19,389 bases of DNA from an uncultured bacterium (GCA_903933085.1 CAIZIN010000084.1:1-19389), one strand, 5' to 3'. Positions 6,385 through 13,850 are shown, counted from the stretch's first letter. Translations and numbers: made by a program. The notes: a model not told the origin generated them from the letters alone.

Positions 6385-7707
6385 AGCATTTGTTCCTGCA
6401 ACAAATCCTGTGGTCCAACATATTTGTAAACTGTAACCACCAGATGGGCGGTTTATATTTAGTATGTCCCCTGTAAGGTACAGATTTGAAAAAAGCTTTG
6501 ATTGCATAGTTTTGAAATCAACTTCTTTGAGTTCTACACCACCTGAGGAAACAATTGCGTTTTCGGGGCTTAATAAACTTTCTATTTGCATTCTTATGTC
6601 CTTCAAAACATGCATGAGTTTTATTCGTTCATCTCTTGTAATACTGTGGCAGAATGTATCTCCTCCTATGTCAGACTTTTTTATAATAATCGGTACAAGT
6701 CCAGATGGAATCAAATCTAGGATTGCATTTTTGAATATTTTATTTGTGTGCTTTTTAAATATTTTCTGTAGTTCTGTATTCAAAGTCGAAAAATCAAATT
6801 TTGGTAGAAGGTCTAGTGATATGAAAACATCTCCGTTTGGCATTAATTCATTTATTTTTCTGCTCATATTTAAAATAGTTGGACCACTGACGCCAAAATG
6901 AGTAAATAATATTTTTCCAGGTTTCGCTTCTATTTTTTTGTCATCCTGAATGATGCTTATTTTGATATTGTCCAAGGCAAGTCCTTGGAGTTCTTTTGCC
7001 CATTCATCTTTTATGTTTAGCGGAACAAGTGCGGAGTCCGGTTTGATAATAGTGTGACCGAGCTTTTTAAGCCAAACAAAGCCGTCACCAGTTGAACCTG
7101 TCTTTGGGTAGGCTTTTCCTCCAGTAGCAAGGATAAAATTTTTTGCAAAAATTTCTTTTCCGTTTTCAAGGGTGATTGAAGATATTATATTTTGATTACT
7201 AATGTCAGCGTTGTTGTCTTTTGTCATTCCCGACTTGATCGGGGATCCATGAATTCTCGCATTCGCAAGGATGACAGAAGTGTCGACATTGACAGAGGAA
7301 ACGGGGGAGTTGGTTAGTATTTCTACGCCACCTTCTTTCATGTATGAGAGGAGTACGTTGAGTACAGAAGTAGATGAATTACTTTCAGGGAAAGCTCTCT
7401 TTTCGTTTTCGATCTTTGTTGGCATTCCTTTAGAATTGAAGAAATCTAAAGTTTCTTTTGATGAGTATTGTGAAAAAGCAGAAAAAAGAAATTTTCCATT
7501 TTCTTTAAATTTTTCTAATAGCGCTCGAGTGTTGAATTCGGCGTTCGTGACATTGCATCTACCTCCTCCTGTTATCAAGAGTTTTTTTCCAAGACTTTCA
7601 TTTTTTTCTATGAGAATTACTTTAGCACCTAATTCAGCAGAACGCCCCGCAGACATCATTCCTGCCGGTCCACCACCTATTACAGCTACATCCCAAATTT
7701 CTTTCAT
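6376..7707 (-). CDS. BaiN/HI0933-family NAD(P)/FAD-dependent oxidoreductase
   Basis: 443 residues from ATG 7707. The N-terminal Rossmann motif VIGGGPAGMMSAGRSAELG and the acidic residue of VILIEKNE bind FAD; TGGGRCNVTN, ATGGKAYPKTGSTGDG, HFGVSGPTILN and the C-terminal LTGDILNINRPSGGYSLQ are hallmarks of the HI0933/BaiN/YhiN flavoprotein family. The physiological substrate is unknown in most bacteria. Start choice: TTG 7734 and ATG 7716 are in frame upstream, but an extended -10 box (7723-7715) covers them, so ATG 7707, 7 nt downstream, is preferred (leaderless). A dispersed palindromic repeat is inserted in frame and codes residues about 145-162, in a variable surface region; the family core appears intact on both sides. 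Confidence 0.9.
   Translation of the reverse strand: MKEIWDVAVIGGGPAGMMSAGRSAELGAKVILIEKNESLGKKLLITGGGRCNVTNAEFNTRALLEKFKENGKFLFSAFSQYSSKETLDFFNSKGMPTKIENEKRAFPESNSSTSVLNVLLSYMKEGGVEILTNSPVSSVNVDTSVILANARIHGSPIKSGMTKDNNADISNQNIISSITLENGKEIFAKNFILATGGKAYPKTGSTGDGFVWLKKLGHTIIKPDSALVPLNIKDEWAKELQGLALDNIKISIIQDDKKIEAKPGKILFTHFGVSGPTILNMSRKINELMPNGDVFISLDLLPKFDFSTLNTELQKIFKKHTNKIFKNAILDLIPSGLVPIIIKKSDIGGDTFCHSITRDERIKLMHVLKDIRMQIESLLSPENAIVSSGGVELKEVDFKTMQSKLFSNLYLTGDILNINRPSGGYSLQICWTTGFVAGTNASK
7223..7276 (+). repeat. Dispersed palindromic repeat, copy 2, inside the flavoprotein gene
   Basis: 54 bp from GTCATTCCCG to GGATGACA. The host gene is read on the minus strand, so the repeat is translated from its complement as VILANARIHG followed by SPIKSGMT. 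Its length is a multiple of three and keeps the frame. Confidence 0.88.
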
Positions 7708-7714
7708 AGAGAGC

Positions 7715-7723
7715 ATATTAACA
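7715..7723 (-). promoter_or_regulatory. Extended -10 promoter of the flavoprotein gene
   Basis: TGT then TAATAT on the minus strand, ending 7 nt before the ATG at 7707. It overlaps the alternative ATG at 7716. Confidence 0.55.
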
Positions 7724-7744
7724 CAAAGAAACAAAATTAAGTAT

Positions 7745-7771
7745 TTGACTCATATTTAGAATGGCTATAAT
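7745..7771 (+). promoter_or_regulatory. Promoter of the 201-aa orphan gene
   Basis: TTGACT (7745-7750) and TATAAT (7766-7771), spacing 15. The leader is about 40 nt and contains AAAGGA about 10 nt before the ATG, one of the few plausible Shine-Dalgarno sites in the window. Confidence 0.7.
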
Positions 7772-7818
7772 ATGCATTTAGAAAAGCTAAAGATAAAAAA
7801 AAGAAAGGATTTTAGAAA

Positions 7819-8424
7819 ATGAGAAAACGACCTTTGTATTGTTTAAATAGTGAGGTTCTGTTTCGGCTCCTAGTTAACAGACTTTGGTGTCACTATGATA
7901 GTGGTGGAATTTCAGCGCGTAGAAGCTATCAGGCTACACTCATTGAAGGATTCATGGATTTATTTCCAACGGATTGGGTTAACTGTGATATTGTCGCAGA
8001 TGTATTTGGGGAGGTTAAATATCGTGTAGACAGACATGTTCGAGCCAGAGAGTGGAGAGAGAGGCAAAATCCTCGTAAACAACAGAAGTGGGTTCAATAT
8101 GAATTACCTTTTGCTGAGCTGTCTGTATTATCTAATGTCGAGTTCACTTTGCTTTCACTTGAAGAGCTTTGCAGATGGTACGAGGAAGAAGCCGAAAAGA
8201 AAGGCTTTCTATATAAACATCCTGCAAATATTTCTATTTATCTGAAAAAATTTTGTGAAATATGTTTCAGAAAAAGTTTGCGAAGGAAGGTCTCTTTGGA
8301 AGTAATAAAAAAAGAGTCCATTATCACAGAGGGTAATGAAAGAAACAGATTGAAGCGTCAAATGGAATCTCGTATGGATGAGTTCGAGAGGTGTGGGATT
8401 AATCCATGGTGGAATAGTTTCTAG
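7819..8424 (+). CDS. Orphan hypothetical protein (201 aa)
   Basis: ATG at 7819 with AAAGGA upstream. Soluble, mostly helical by composition, rich in Arg, Trp, Glu and Phe; a basic stretch lies at about 70-92 (RVDRHVRAREWRERQNPRKQ) and a second at about 168-200 (RKSLRRK, RNRLKRQMESR). No transmembrane segment, signal peptide or known motif. It has its own promoter and a terminator starting 10 nt after the stop, so it is an independent single-gene unit, divergent from the flavoprotein gene. The presence of a Shine-Dalgarno site sets it apart from neighbouring genes and could reflect acquisition. I do not recognise the family. Confidence 0.72.
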   Translation: MRKRPLYCLNSEVLFRLLVNRLWCHYDSGGISARRSYQATLIEGFMDLFPTDWVNCDIVADVFGEVKYRVDRHVRAREWRERQNPRKQQKWVQYELPFAELSVLSNVEFTLLSLEELCRWYEEEAEKKGFLYKHPANISIYLKKFCEICFRKSLRRKVSLEVIKKESIITEGNERNRLKRQMESRMDEFERCGINPWWNSF

Positions 8425-8433
8425 GCAAGTAGT

Positions 8434-8460
8434 AGCTCAGACAGGTTCTGAGCTTTTTTC
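8434..8460 (+). terminator. Intrinsic terminator of the 201-aa orphan gene
   Basis: AGCTCAGA (8434-8441) pairs with TCTGAGCT (8447-8454), 5-nt loop, followed by a run of Ts. Confidence 0.88.
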
Positions 8461-8494
8461 ATTTATGAAAAATGAGTATTTGGGGAATTCTTCT

Positions 8495-8522
8495 TGAATC
8501 ATAAATCATGAATCATAAATCC
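8495..8522. repeat. 14-bp tandem duplication in spacer
   Basis: TGAATCATAAATCA at 8495-8508 is followed at once by a second copy (8509-8522, last base changed). Confidence 0.85.
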
Positions 8523-8557
8523 ATTCTAAAATTTCTTCCAAATTTTAGAATTTAGTG

Positions 8558-8563
8558 TATAAT
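8558..8563 (+). promoter_or_regulatory. -10 box of the 41-aa basic protein gene (leaderless)
   Basis: Perfect TATAAT, with 8 nt between it and the ATG at 8572; transcription would begin at or one or two bases before the ATG. Confidence 0.65.
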
Positions 8564-8571
8564 GTTTTTAT

Positions 8572-8697
8572 ATGGCAAAAAGATTAAGTCAAGATATTAA
8601 AAACAAGAAATCTCGTTCTAAAAAGACACCAAAGAGGCTCGCTGCAAAACATGCGCGAATCTCTGCAAAAGCTGCAAAGATAGGTAAGAAGAAATAA
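8572..8697 (+). CDS. Small Lys/Ala-rich basic protein (41 aa)
   Basis: ATG 8572, TAA 8695-8697. About 17 of 41 residues are Lys or Arg, with only one acidic residue (D8), and the C-terminal half is Ala/Lys-rich (LAAKHARISAKAAKIGKKK), as in small ribosomal or nucleoid-associated proteins. It does not match bL34, bL36 or bTHX by eye, so no name is given. Reality is supported by a perfect -10 box at leaderless distance and a strong terminator 20 nt after the stop. Nucleic-acid binding is inferred from charge only. Confidence 0.75.
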   Translation: MAKRLSQDIKNKKSRSKKTPKRLAAKHARISAKAAKIGKKK

Positions 8698-8717
8698 TTT
8701 GTTTATATCGTATTAAA

Positions 8718-8759
8718 AAGAAAAAACAGACTATATTAAAATTTAGTCTGTTTTTTCTT
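8718..8759 (+). terminator. Intrinsic terminator of the 41-aa protein gene
   Basis: 16-bp perfect stem, arms 8718-8733 and 8744-8759, 10-nt loop; an A6 tract on the left and a T6 tract on the right are part of the stem. Confidence 0.9.
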
Positions 8760-8766
8760 GTATATC

Positions 8767-8775
8767 TGGTATAAT
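8767..8775 (+). promoter_or_regulatory. Extended -10 promoter of the cupin/HD operon
   Basis: TGG then TATAAT, predicted start near 8782. The leader of about 190 nt contains the palindromic repeat copy 3. Confidence 0.6.
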
Positions 8776-8853
8776 TATAATATTAAAATAACACGGCATA
8801 AACATACGAGTAATTAGACGATTACACGAACTGGATACGAAGTGCGTATTTCT

Positions 8854-8906
8854 GTCATTCTTGTGAACGCGGGAATCCATGGATCCTCGCATACGCAAGG
8901 ATGACA
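8854..8906 (+). repeat. Dispersed palindromic repeat, copy 3 (leader of the cupin gene)
   Basis: 53 bp from GTCATTC to GGATGACA, close in sequence to copy 2 (shares GGATCC, CTCGCAT and CGCAAGGATGACA). A degenerate fragment (GTGTCATCCGCACTCATTCG) follows at about 8931-8950. If transcribed, it would fold in the 5' leader. Confidence 0.85.
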
Positions 8907-8970
8907 ATGCATAGTCCAGAATTCAATTCGTGTCATCCGCACTCATTCGTGGATTGGTGTCGAGATAAAA

Positions 8971-9375
8971 ATGAAAGGCTACAAAGACAATATTGAAAAA
9001 TTAACAATTGAAAATAATAATTTTCGCAAAGTGCTTTACACGAGTACTCATAGTCAATTAGTGCTTATGAGCCTTCTTCCTCTTGAGGATATAGGCCTTG
9101 AAGTTCACGAAGAGAATGATCAATTTTTTAGATTCGAATCTGGTGAAGGAAAGGTTTTTATTGATGGAAATGAATATGACGTTAAAGATGGGGATGCTGT
9201 AGTTGTACCAGCCGGAGCAGAGCATAATGTTATAAATACTTCCGAAATTAAACCTTTGAAACTATATACTATATATTCACCAGCCCATCATAAAGATCAG
9301 ATAGTTAGAGCAACAAAAGCTGATGCAATGAAAAATGAAGCAGAATTTGATGGTGTAACAACAGAGTCTAGATAG
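8971..9375 (+). CDS. Single-domain cupin protein
   Basis: 134 residues forming one small beta-barrel cupin. Cupin motif 1 corresponds to GLEVHEENDQFFRFESGEG (42-60), with H46 and E56 as likely metal ligands, and motif 2 to GDAVVVPAGAEHNVIN (74-89) with H85. It is of the mannose-6-phosphate-isomerase-like cupin type (COG0662-like); substrate unknown. Cytosolic, no signal peptide. The stop is 2 nt before the ATG of the HD hydrolase, so the two form an operon. No clear Shine-Dalgarno. Confidence 0.9.
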   Translation: MKGYKDNIEKLTIENNNFRKVLYTSTHSQLVLMSLLPLEDIGLEVHEENDQFFRFESGEGKVFIDGNEYDVKDGDAVVVPAGAEHNVINTSEIKPLKLYTIYSPAHHKDQIVRATKADAMKNEAEFDGVTTESR

Positions 9376-9377
9376 TC

Positions 9378-9932
9378 ATGCTTCTTAATCCAAAAATTCA
9401 GAAAGCAATTTATATTGCGACAAATCAACATCGTAATCAAGAGAGGAAAACAAGTGATTTGCCATATATCGTACATCCTTTTTCTGTTGCTTGGATTTTA
9501 GCTGAACAAACAAAAGATGAAGATGTTGTTGTTGCTGGGCTTTTACATGATGTACTTGAAGACACTGTAGGCTATAGCTATAACGATATTGTTCGAGATT
9601 TTGGTGAACGCACCGCCAAAATTGTTAATGAAGTAACTGAAATCAAAGATTTACCTTGGCAAGAGAGAAAAGAAAAATATATTGAAGTTTTTGAAAATTC
9701 ATCGCAAGAGTCTTTGATGGTGGCAACGGCTGATAAGATTCACAACCTAGCTTCTCTTCATGAAAGTTTTTTAGAAACAGGTATCAATCAGTTCGGAGTA
9801 AATTTCAGACCACTTAAAGAATCAAAATGGTTTTATGATACTGTGTATGAGGTTATGGAAAGAAGATTAGAAAATAGAATTTTATTGGTAGAGTTTAAGG
9901 AAATGATGGAATTAGTTTTTGGAAAAAATTAA
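9378..9932 (+). CDS. HD-domain hydrolase, (p)ppGpp pyrophosphohydrolase-like
   Basis: 184 residues containing only a RelA/SpoT-type HD domain: YIVHP (H33), GLLHDVLEDT (H57, D58, E61, D62) and ADKIHNLASL (D119) match the manganese-binding and catalytic pattern of SpoT and of small MESH1-like hydrolases. No synthetase, TGS or ACT domain is attached, so the likely activity is removal of the 3'-pyrophosphate of (p)ppGpp, with other nucleotides or NADPH as alternatives known for MESH1-like enzymes. Translationally coupled to the cupin upstream. No hairpin terminator is obvious after the stop. Confidence 0.88.
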   Translation: MLLNPKIQKAIYIATNQHRNQERKTSDLPYIVHPFSVAWILAEQTKDEDVVVAGLLHDVLEDTVGYSYNDIVRDFGERTAKIVNEVTEIKDLPWQERKEKYIEVFENSSQESLMVATADKIHNLASLHESFLETGINQFGVNFRPLKESKWFYDTVYEVMERRLENRILLVEFKEMMELVFGKN

Positions 9933-9984
9933 AAATTATTTTCGACTATCTTTTTTTGTTTTTAAACCTGTGTAATTTACGTGT

Positions 9985-10013
9985 TTGAATTTATACGAGA
10001 TTTCGTGTAATAT
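9985..10013 (+). promoter_or_regulatory. Promoter of the membrane protein/LeuRS operon
   Basis: TTGAAT (9985-9990), 17-bp spacer, TAATAT (10008-10013). Confidence 0.65.
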
Positions 10014-10029
10014 TAAGGATTATCCTTAA
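10013..10029. promoter_or_regulatory. 17-bp palindrome over the predicted transcription start
   Basis: TTAAGGAT, one central base at 10021, ATCCTTAA. It begins at the last base of the -10 box and covers the predicted start point: the position of a repressor operator, or a short 5' hairpin in the mRNA. Confidence 0.5.
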
Positions 10030-10041
10030 CTTTTAACTTAA

Positions 10042-10644
10042 ATGGAAACATCATCTGTCTCAAGGTCAGCTCAAATTTTAAGATGGTCACTCATAATTGG
10101 TATAGTGATTGTTTTAAATCTATTCTATAACTATACACTTTCTTTAGTTTTTTCTGCTCCAGATTACAATACTTTTTGTCCTCAAAAACAAATCAATATT
10201 ACTCCTGATACACAAGAGAAATGTATTACAGAAGGAGGTGCATGGACTCAATATCCTGTAGATGCAAATCCTAAAATGATTGAGGCTGGGAAAATAACTG
10301 TTCCTAATACAAATAATCAACAGATAGGTTACTGCGATCAATCATTTACTTGTAATCAAAAGTATCAAGAGGCAAGTAAGACATATGATAGAAATGTATT
10401 CATTGTCCTTGTTGTTCTAGGTGTTATTACATTTGTTCTAAGTCTTATGTTTATGAAAATTGATATCTTGTCTATTTCGCTTTCAATAGGTGCTGTACTT
10501 GATTTTGTGATTGCTTCTATGCGTTATTGGGCAAGAGCTGATGATTTGATTAAGGTATTAATTTTGGGAGTTGCCCTCGCGGTGCTTGTTTGGGTTGCTG
10601 TTAAAAAGTTTAATATAAAATCTAAAGATGAAGTCAGCTCCTAA
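10042..10644 (+). CDS. Integral membrane protein with a Cys-containing loop (unknown)
   Basis: 200 residues. One hydrophobic helix at about 13-38, a polar region at 39-117 and three helices at about 118-138, 142-160 and 169-187. The polar region carries four Cys (46, 61, 98, 104) which could form two disulfides if it is outside the membrane. Proteins of this layout are frequent CPR hypotheticals; no function is assigned. Its last 17 bases overlap the start of the LeuRS gene in another frame, so the two are cotranscribed and probably translationally coupled. Confidence 0.82.
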   Translation: METSSVSRSAQILRWSLIIGIVIVLNLFYNYTLSLVFSAPDYNTFCPQKQINITPDTQEKCITEGGAWTQYPVDANPKMIEAGKITVPNTNNQQIGYCDQSFTCNQKYQEASKTYDRNVFIVLVVLGVITFVLSLMFMKIDILSISLSIGAVLDFVIASMRYWARADDLIKVLILGVALAVLVWVAVKKFNIKSKDEVSS

Positions 10645-13600
10645 GGTATACGACCATAAAAAAATAGAATCAAAATGGCAAAAAGAATGGGAAAAGAAAG
10701 GGGCTTTTAAAGCCGTTACAGGAAGCAAAAAGCCCAAAAAATATGCATTAAGCATGTTTCCGTACCCATCTGGTGCGGGGCTTCATGTGGGGCATCCTAG
10801 GGGCTATATTGCCAATGATGTGTATGCTCGTCTTATGCGTACTAAGGGCTTTAATGTTCTTCATCCTATGGGTTTTGATTCCTTTGGTCTGCCTGCAGAA
10901 CAATATGCTATTAAGACGGGGAATAATCCAAAGGTATTTACCGATCAACTCGTGAAGCAGTATCGAAAACAATTAGATATTATAGGTTTTGGATACGATT
11001 GGAGTAGGCAAGTTGCCACACATCGTCCTGAATATTATAAGTGGACACAATCAATTTTTCTTAAGCTGTACGGTTCTTGGTATAACAAAGCTAAAGATAG
11101 AGCTGAATCAATTGACGATCTTGTTAAAATTTTAGAAAAAAGCGGAAATGGAAAAGTTAATGCTGTTTGTGGTGCCGATACAAAAATAGTTACAGGAAGT
11201 GAATGGAAGAAAATGAGTGAATTAGAAAAACATAATTTACTTATGAAATATCGATTGGCTTACGAAGGTGAAAGTGAAGTAAATTGGTGTCCAGAGCTTG
11301 GTACTGTACTTGCCAACGATGAAATTGTTGATGGTCCAAACGGGACACAGGTTTCAGAGCGTGGAGGTCATCTTGTGGAAAAGAAATCTTTAAGACAGTG
11401 GTTTTTGAGAATTACTGCATATGCAGATAGATTAATAAGTGGATTAGATACTATTGATTGGCCTTCACATATTAAAGAGATTCAGAAAAATTGGATAGGG
11501 CGATCTGAGGGAGTACAAGTGAAATTCGAAATCCGAAGAGTCAATCTCTCCTCTGTCATTCCAGCGGAGGCTGGAATCCAGTCTGAAAATTCGAACCTGG
11601 ATCCCCGCATTCGCGAGGATGACAATGCGAGAGAGGGCTTGAGCATCGAAGTATTTACCACTAGAGTCGATACTTTATTTGGTGTTACCTATGTAGTGAT
11701 TGCTCCTGAGCACGAGCTTGTAAAAAAACTTTTAGATTCTGTTTCGAATAAAAAGGAGGTTGAAAAATATATTGAAGAAGTAAAAAATAAAACAGCAGAA
11801 GATCGTACTGCAGAGAATAAGGAAAAGACAGGGGTGGCACTTAAAGGTGTGACAGCAATCAACCCAGCAAATGGCGAAGAAGTACCAGTGTGGATTGCCG
11901 ATTATGTTTTGGCTTCATACGGTACGGGGGCTGTGATGGCTGTGCCTGCTCATGACGATAGAGATTTTGCTTTTGCGAAGAAGTACAGGTTGGAGATTAA
12001 ACATGTTATTGCTGAAGATAAGGTACACAACAGTGGAGCGCTCAAATTTAGACCAAACGAGCCTATTGTAAAAAGAAGTGTGATAAGAGCTGTGGTAAAA
12101 CACTGGAGTGAAGATAAATATTTGATATTAAATTGGAAGGACCACAATTGGAATACATTTATAAGTGGTGGGGTTGAAAACGATGAAGATCTTATAGAAT
12201 CAGCAAAAAGGGAGGTGGAAGAAGAGACTGGTTATATGAATTTAAAATTTATAAGAGAAATAGGTTCACCGTTTAAGGTAAAATTTTATGCTCCACATAA
12301 AAATCAAAACAGAGAGGACATTCAGCAGGGTTTGTGTTTTCAATTAATTGATAGTGAACAGAAGGAGGTGGTTGAGGATGAAAAAACAAAACATTCATTT
12401 GGTTGGGTGGAAGAATTAAAGATAAAAGATACTGTAGAGGAGGGGATTATAGATTCTGTTTTGTGGAAAAGAATTCAGTCTGAAAATTTTGTAAGTATAG
12501 ATGATGGGGTCTTAATTAACTCTGGAAAATTCGACGGACTTTCATCTGAAGAAGCTCGAAAGGAAATTACGAAAGCTGTTGGTGGAAAATTTGTTACAAA
12601 ATATAAAATGCGGGATGCTGTTTTTGCGAGACAGAGATATTGGGGTGAACCGATTCCTTTAATTCATGAAAAAGATGGCACAATAAAATCATTGAAAGAA
12701 AAAGATTTACCGCTCGAATTGCCAAATGTTAAATCATATGCACCAACAGGAAATGCAGAGTCACCACTTTCTAGTGTGAAAAGTTGGGTGAAGGCTGGAT
12801 ATGAAACAAATACAATGCCAGGTTGGGCGGGATCATCGTGGTACTTCTTACGGTATATGGATCCTCAAAATAAAAAATATTTAGCCAGCGAGAAGGCTTT
12901 GGAATATTGGGGACAAGTGGATATGTATGTTGGAGGTGCTGAGCATGCTACTGGACACCTTCTTTACTCACGTTTTTGGAATAAGTTTTTACACGACTTA
13001 AAAATCGTTCCAAATGAAGAACCTTTTAAAGTTCTTCGAAACCAAGGAATGATACTTGGAGCTGATCATAGAAAAATGTCTAAGAGGTGGGGAAACGTTG
13101 TGAATCCTGATGATGTTGTAAAAACTTATGGCGCTGATACACTTCGTGTTTTTGAAATGTTTATTGGTCCATTTGATTCACAGCTTCCTTGGTCTACAGA
13201 TGGAATTATTGGCTCGAGAAGATTTATAGAAAAAGTGTGGAAGCTTCAATATAAAGTTGTTGATAAAAATAACCTCCCTTCAAACTTTTTGTCATTGAAT
13301 CATTCGGGTACGAATGATTCAGGGGGGAGTCGGATGGCAAAAATTTTACAGGGTAAATACGAAAACACTCTTCATAAAACAATAAAAAAAGTTGGTGAAG
13401 ATATTGAATCGTTTAATTTTAACACTGCGATTTCAGCGATGATGATATGTTTAAACGAAATGGAAAAATCGGAATTTGTTTATAAAGAAGATTTTGAAAA
13501 ATTTATACAAATTCTTTACCCGTTTGCTTCACATGTTACTGAGGAAATCTGGAGTTTGCTTGGGAATAAAAAGATTATTCAAGATTCTGGTTGGCCTAAA

Positions 13601-13825
13601 TATGATCCTAAAAAGCTCGTAAATGACACCATAAAGCTTATGGTTCAGGTAAATGGTAAAGTGCGTGGGGAGTTGGTTGTCTCGGGTGATATTAAAGAGG
13701 GGGAGGCCTTAGAATTGGCAAAAAACTCTGAATCTGTATCAAAATGGCTGGAGGTTGGTGAAATTATCAAGGTAGTTTTTGTGCCCGGTAGACTTATTAA
13801 CATCGTTGTCAAGATAGGCTCTTGA
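10628..13825 (+). CDS. leuS: Leucyl-tRNA synthetase with an inserted Nudix domain and an in-frame palindromic repeat
   Basis: Charges tRNA-Leu. 1065 residues, about 130-200 longer than usual. Class I motif HVGH is at 53-56 and KMSKR at 816-820. The segment at about 154-225 (ending VNWCPELGTVLANDE) is typical of the Bacteroidetes/CPR type. The CP1 editing domain is present (FTTRVDTLFG; YGTGAVMAVPAHDDRDFAFAKKY). Two insertions stand out: residues about 305-340 encoded by a dispersed DNA repeat (VIPAEAGIQ to PRIREDD, 310-332), and residues about 462-624, a Nudix hydrolase domain with a perfect box G514-x5-E520-x7-R528-E-V-x-E-E-x-G535-Y536. The synthetase resumes at DDGVLINSGKFDGL (625 on). A third short insert with a palindrome is at about 881-903. 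Start ATG 10628 overlaps the upstream gene; no Shine-Dalgarno. Catalytic motifs are intact, so it should be active. Confidence 0.95.
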   Translation: MKSAPKVYDHKKIESKWQKEWEKKGAFKAVTGSKKPKKYALSMFPYPSGAGLHVGHPRGYIANDVYARLMRTKGFNVLHPMGFDSFGLPAEQYAIKTGNNPKVFTDQLVKQYRKQLDIIGFGYDWSRQVATHRPEYYKWTQSIFLKLYGSWYNKAKDRAESIDDLVKILEKSGNGKVNAVCGADTKIVTGSEWKKMSELEKHNLLMKYRLAYEGESEVNWCPELGTVLANDEIVDGPNGTQVSERGGHLVEKKSLRQWFLRITAYADRLISGLDTIDWPSHIKEIQKNWIGRSEGVQVKFEIRRVNLSSVIPAEAGIQSENSNLDPRIREDDNAREGLSIEVFTTRVDTLFGVTYVVIAPEHELVKKLLDSVSNKKEVEKYIEEVKNKTAEDRTAENKEKTGVALKGVTAINPANGEEVPVWIADYVLASYGTGAVMAVPAHDDRDFAFAKKYRLEIKHVIAEDKVHNSGALKFRPNEPIVKRSVIRAVVKHWSEDKYLILNWKDHNWNTFISGGVENDEDLIESAKREVEEETGYMNLKFIREIGSPFKVKFYAPHKNQNREDIQQGLCFQLIDSEQKEVVEDEKTKHSFGWVEELKIKDTVEEGIIDSVLWKRIQSENFVSIDDGVLINSGKFDGLSSEEARKEITKAVGGKFVTKYKMRDAVFARQRYWGEPIPLIHEKDGTIKSLKEKDLPLELPNVKSYAPTGNAESPLSSVKSWVKAGYETNTMPGWAGSSWYFLRYMDPQNKKYLASEKALEYWGQVDMYVGGAEHATGHLLYSRFWNKFLHDLKIVPNEEPFKVLRNQGMILGADHRKMSKRWGNVVNPDDVVKTYGADTLRVFEMFIGPFDSQLPWSTDGIIGSRRFIEKVWKLQYKVVDKNNLPSNFLSLNHSGTNDSGGSRMAKILQGKYENTLHKTIKKVGEDIESFNFNTAISAMMICLNEMEKSEFVYKEDFEKFIQILYPFASHVTEEIWSLLGNKKIIQDSGWPKYDPKKLVNDTIKLMVQVNGKVRGELVVSGDIKEGEALELAKNSESVSKWLEVGEIIKVVFVPGRLINIVVKIGS
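11555..11624 (+). repeat. Dispersed palindromic repeat, copy 4, inside leuS
   Basis: 70 bp from GTCATTCCAG to GGATGACA, with the left hairpin TTCCAGC/GCTGGAA. Flanking bases add outer arms (TCTCTC at about 11545 and GAGAGA at about 11630), so the inserted unit may be about 100 bp. Read in frame as VIPAEAGIQ and onward. Confidence 0.9.
13296..13321 (+). repeat. Palindrome inside leuS, second insertion site
   Basis: Arms 13296-13306 and 13311-13321 are perfectly complementary (11 bp) around GGTA; CTCCC before and GGGAG after give further pairing. It codes for a low-complexity loop (NHSGTNDSGGS) with no counterpart in typical LeuRS. Confidence 0.7.
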
Positions 13826-13850
13826 CGTATATATAAATAAGTGATAAGGT
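13822..13850 (+). promoter_or_regulatory. Promoter of the sigma-r4/HARE-HTH gene, overlapping the leuS stop
   Basis: TTGACG (13822-13827) contains the leuS TGA stop; 17-bp spacer; extended -10 TGA-TAAGGT (13842-13850). Predicted leader about 11 nt. This places the in-frame GTG at 13841 inside the promoter and makes ATG 13868 the real start. Confidence 0.65.

Noticed and set aside
6464..6901. Plus-strand ORF of 145 aa opposite the flavoprotein gene
   Set aside because: The minus strand encodes clear HI0933/BaiN motifs over the same bases.
7271..7759. Plus-strand ORF of 162 aa opposite the flavoprotein start
   Set aside because: Shadow ORF; it crosses the FAD-binding region and the promoter of the real gene.
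11536..12499. LeuRS insertions as an assembly artefact or gene fusion error
   Set aside because: The frame is kept through both insertions and all synthetase motifs continue after them; an artefact would probably break the frame. Not fully excluded without reads.
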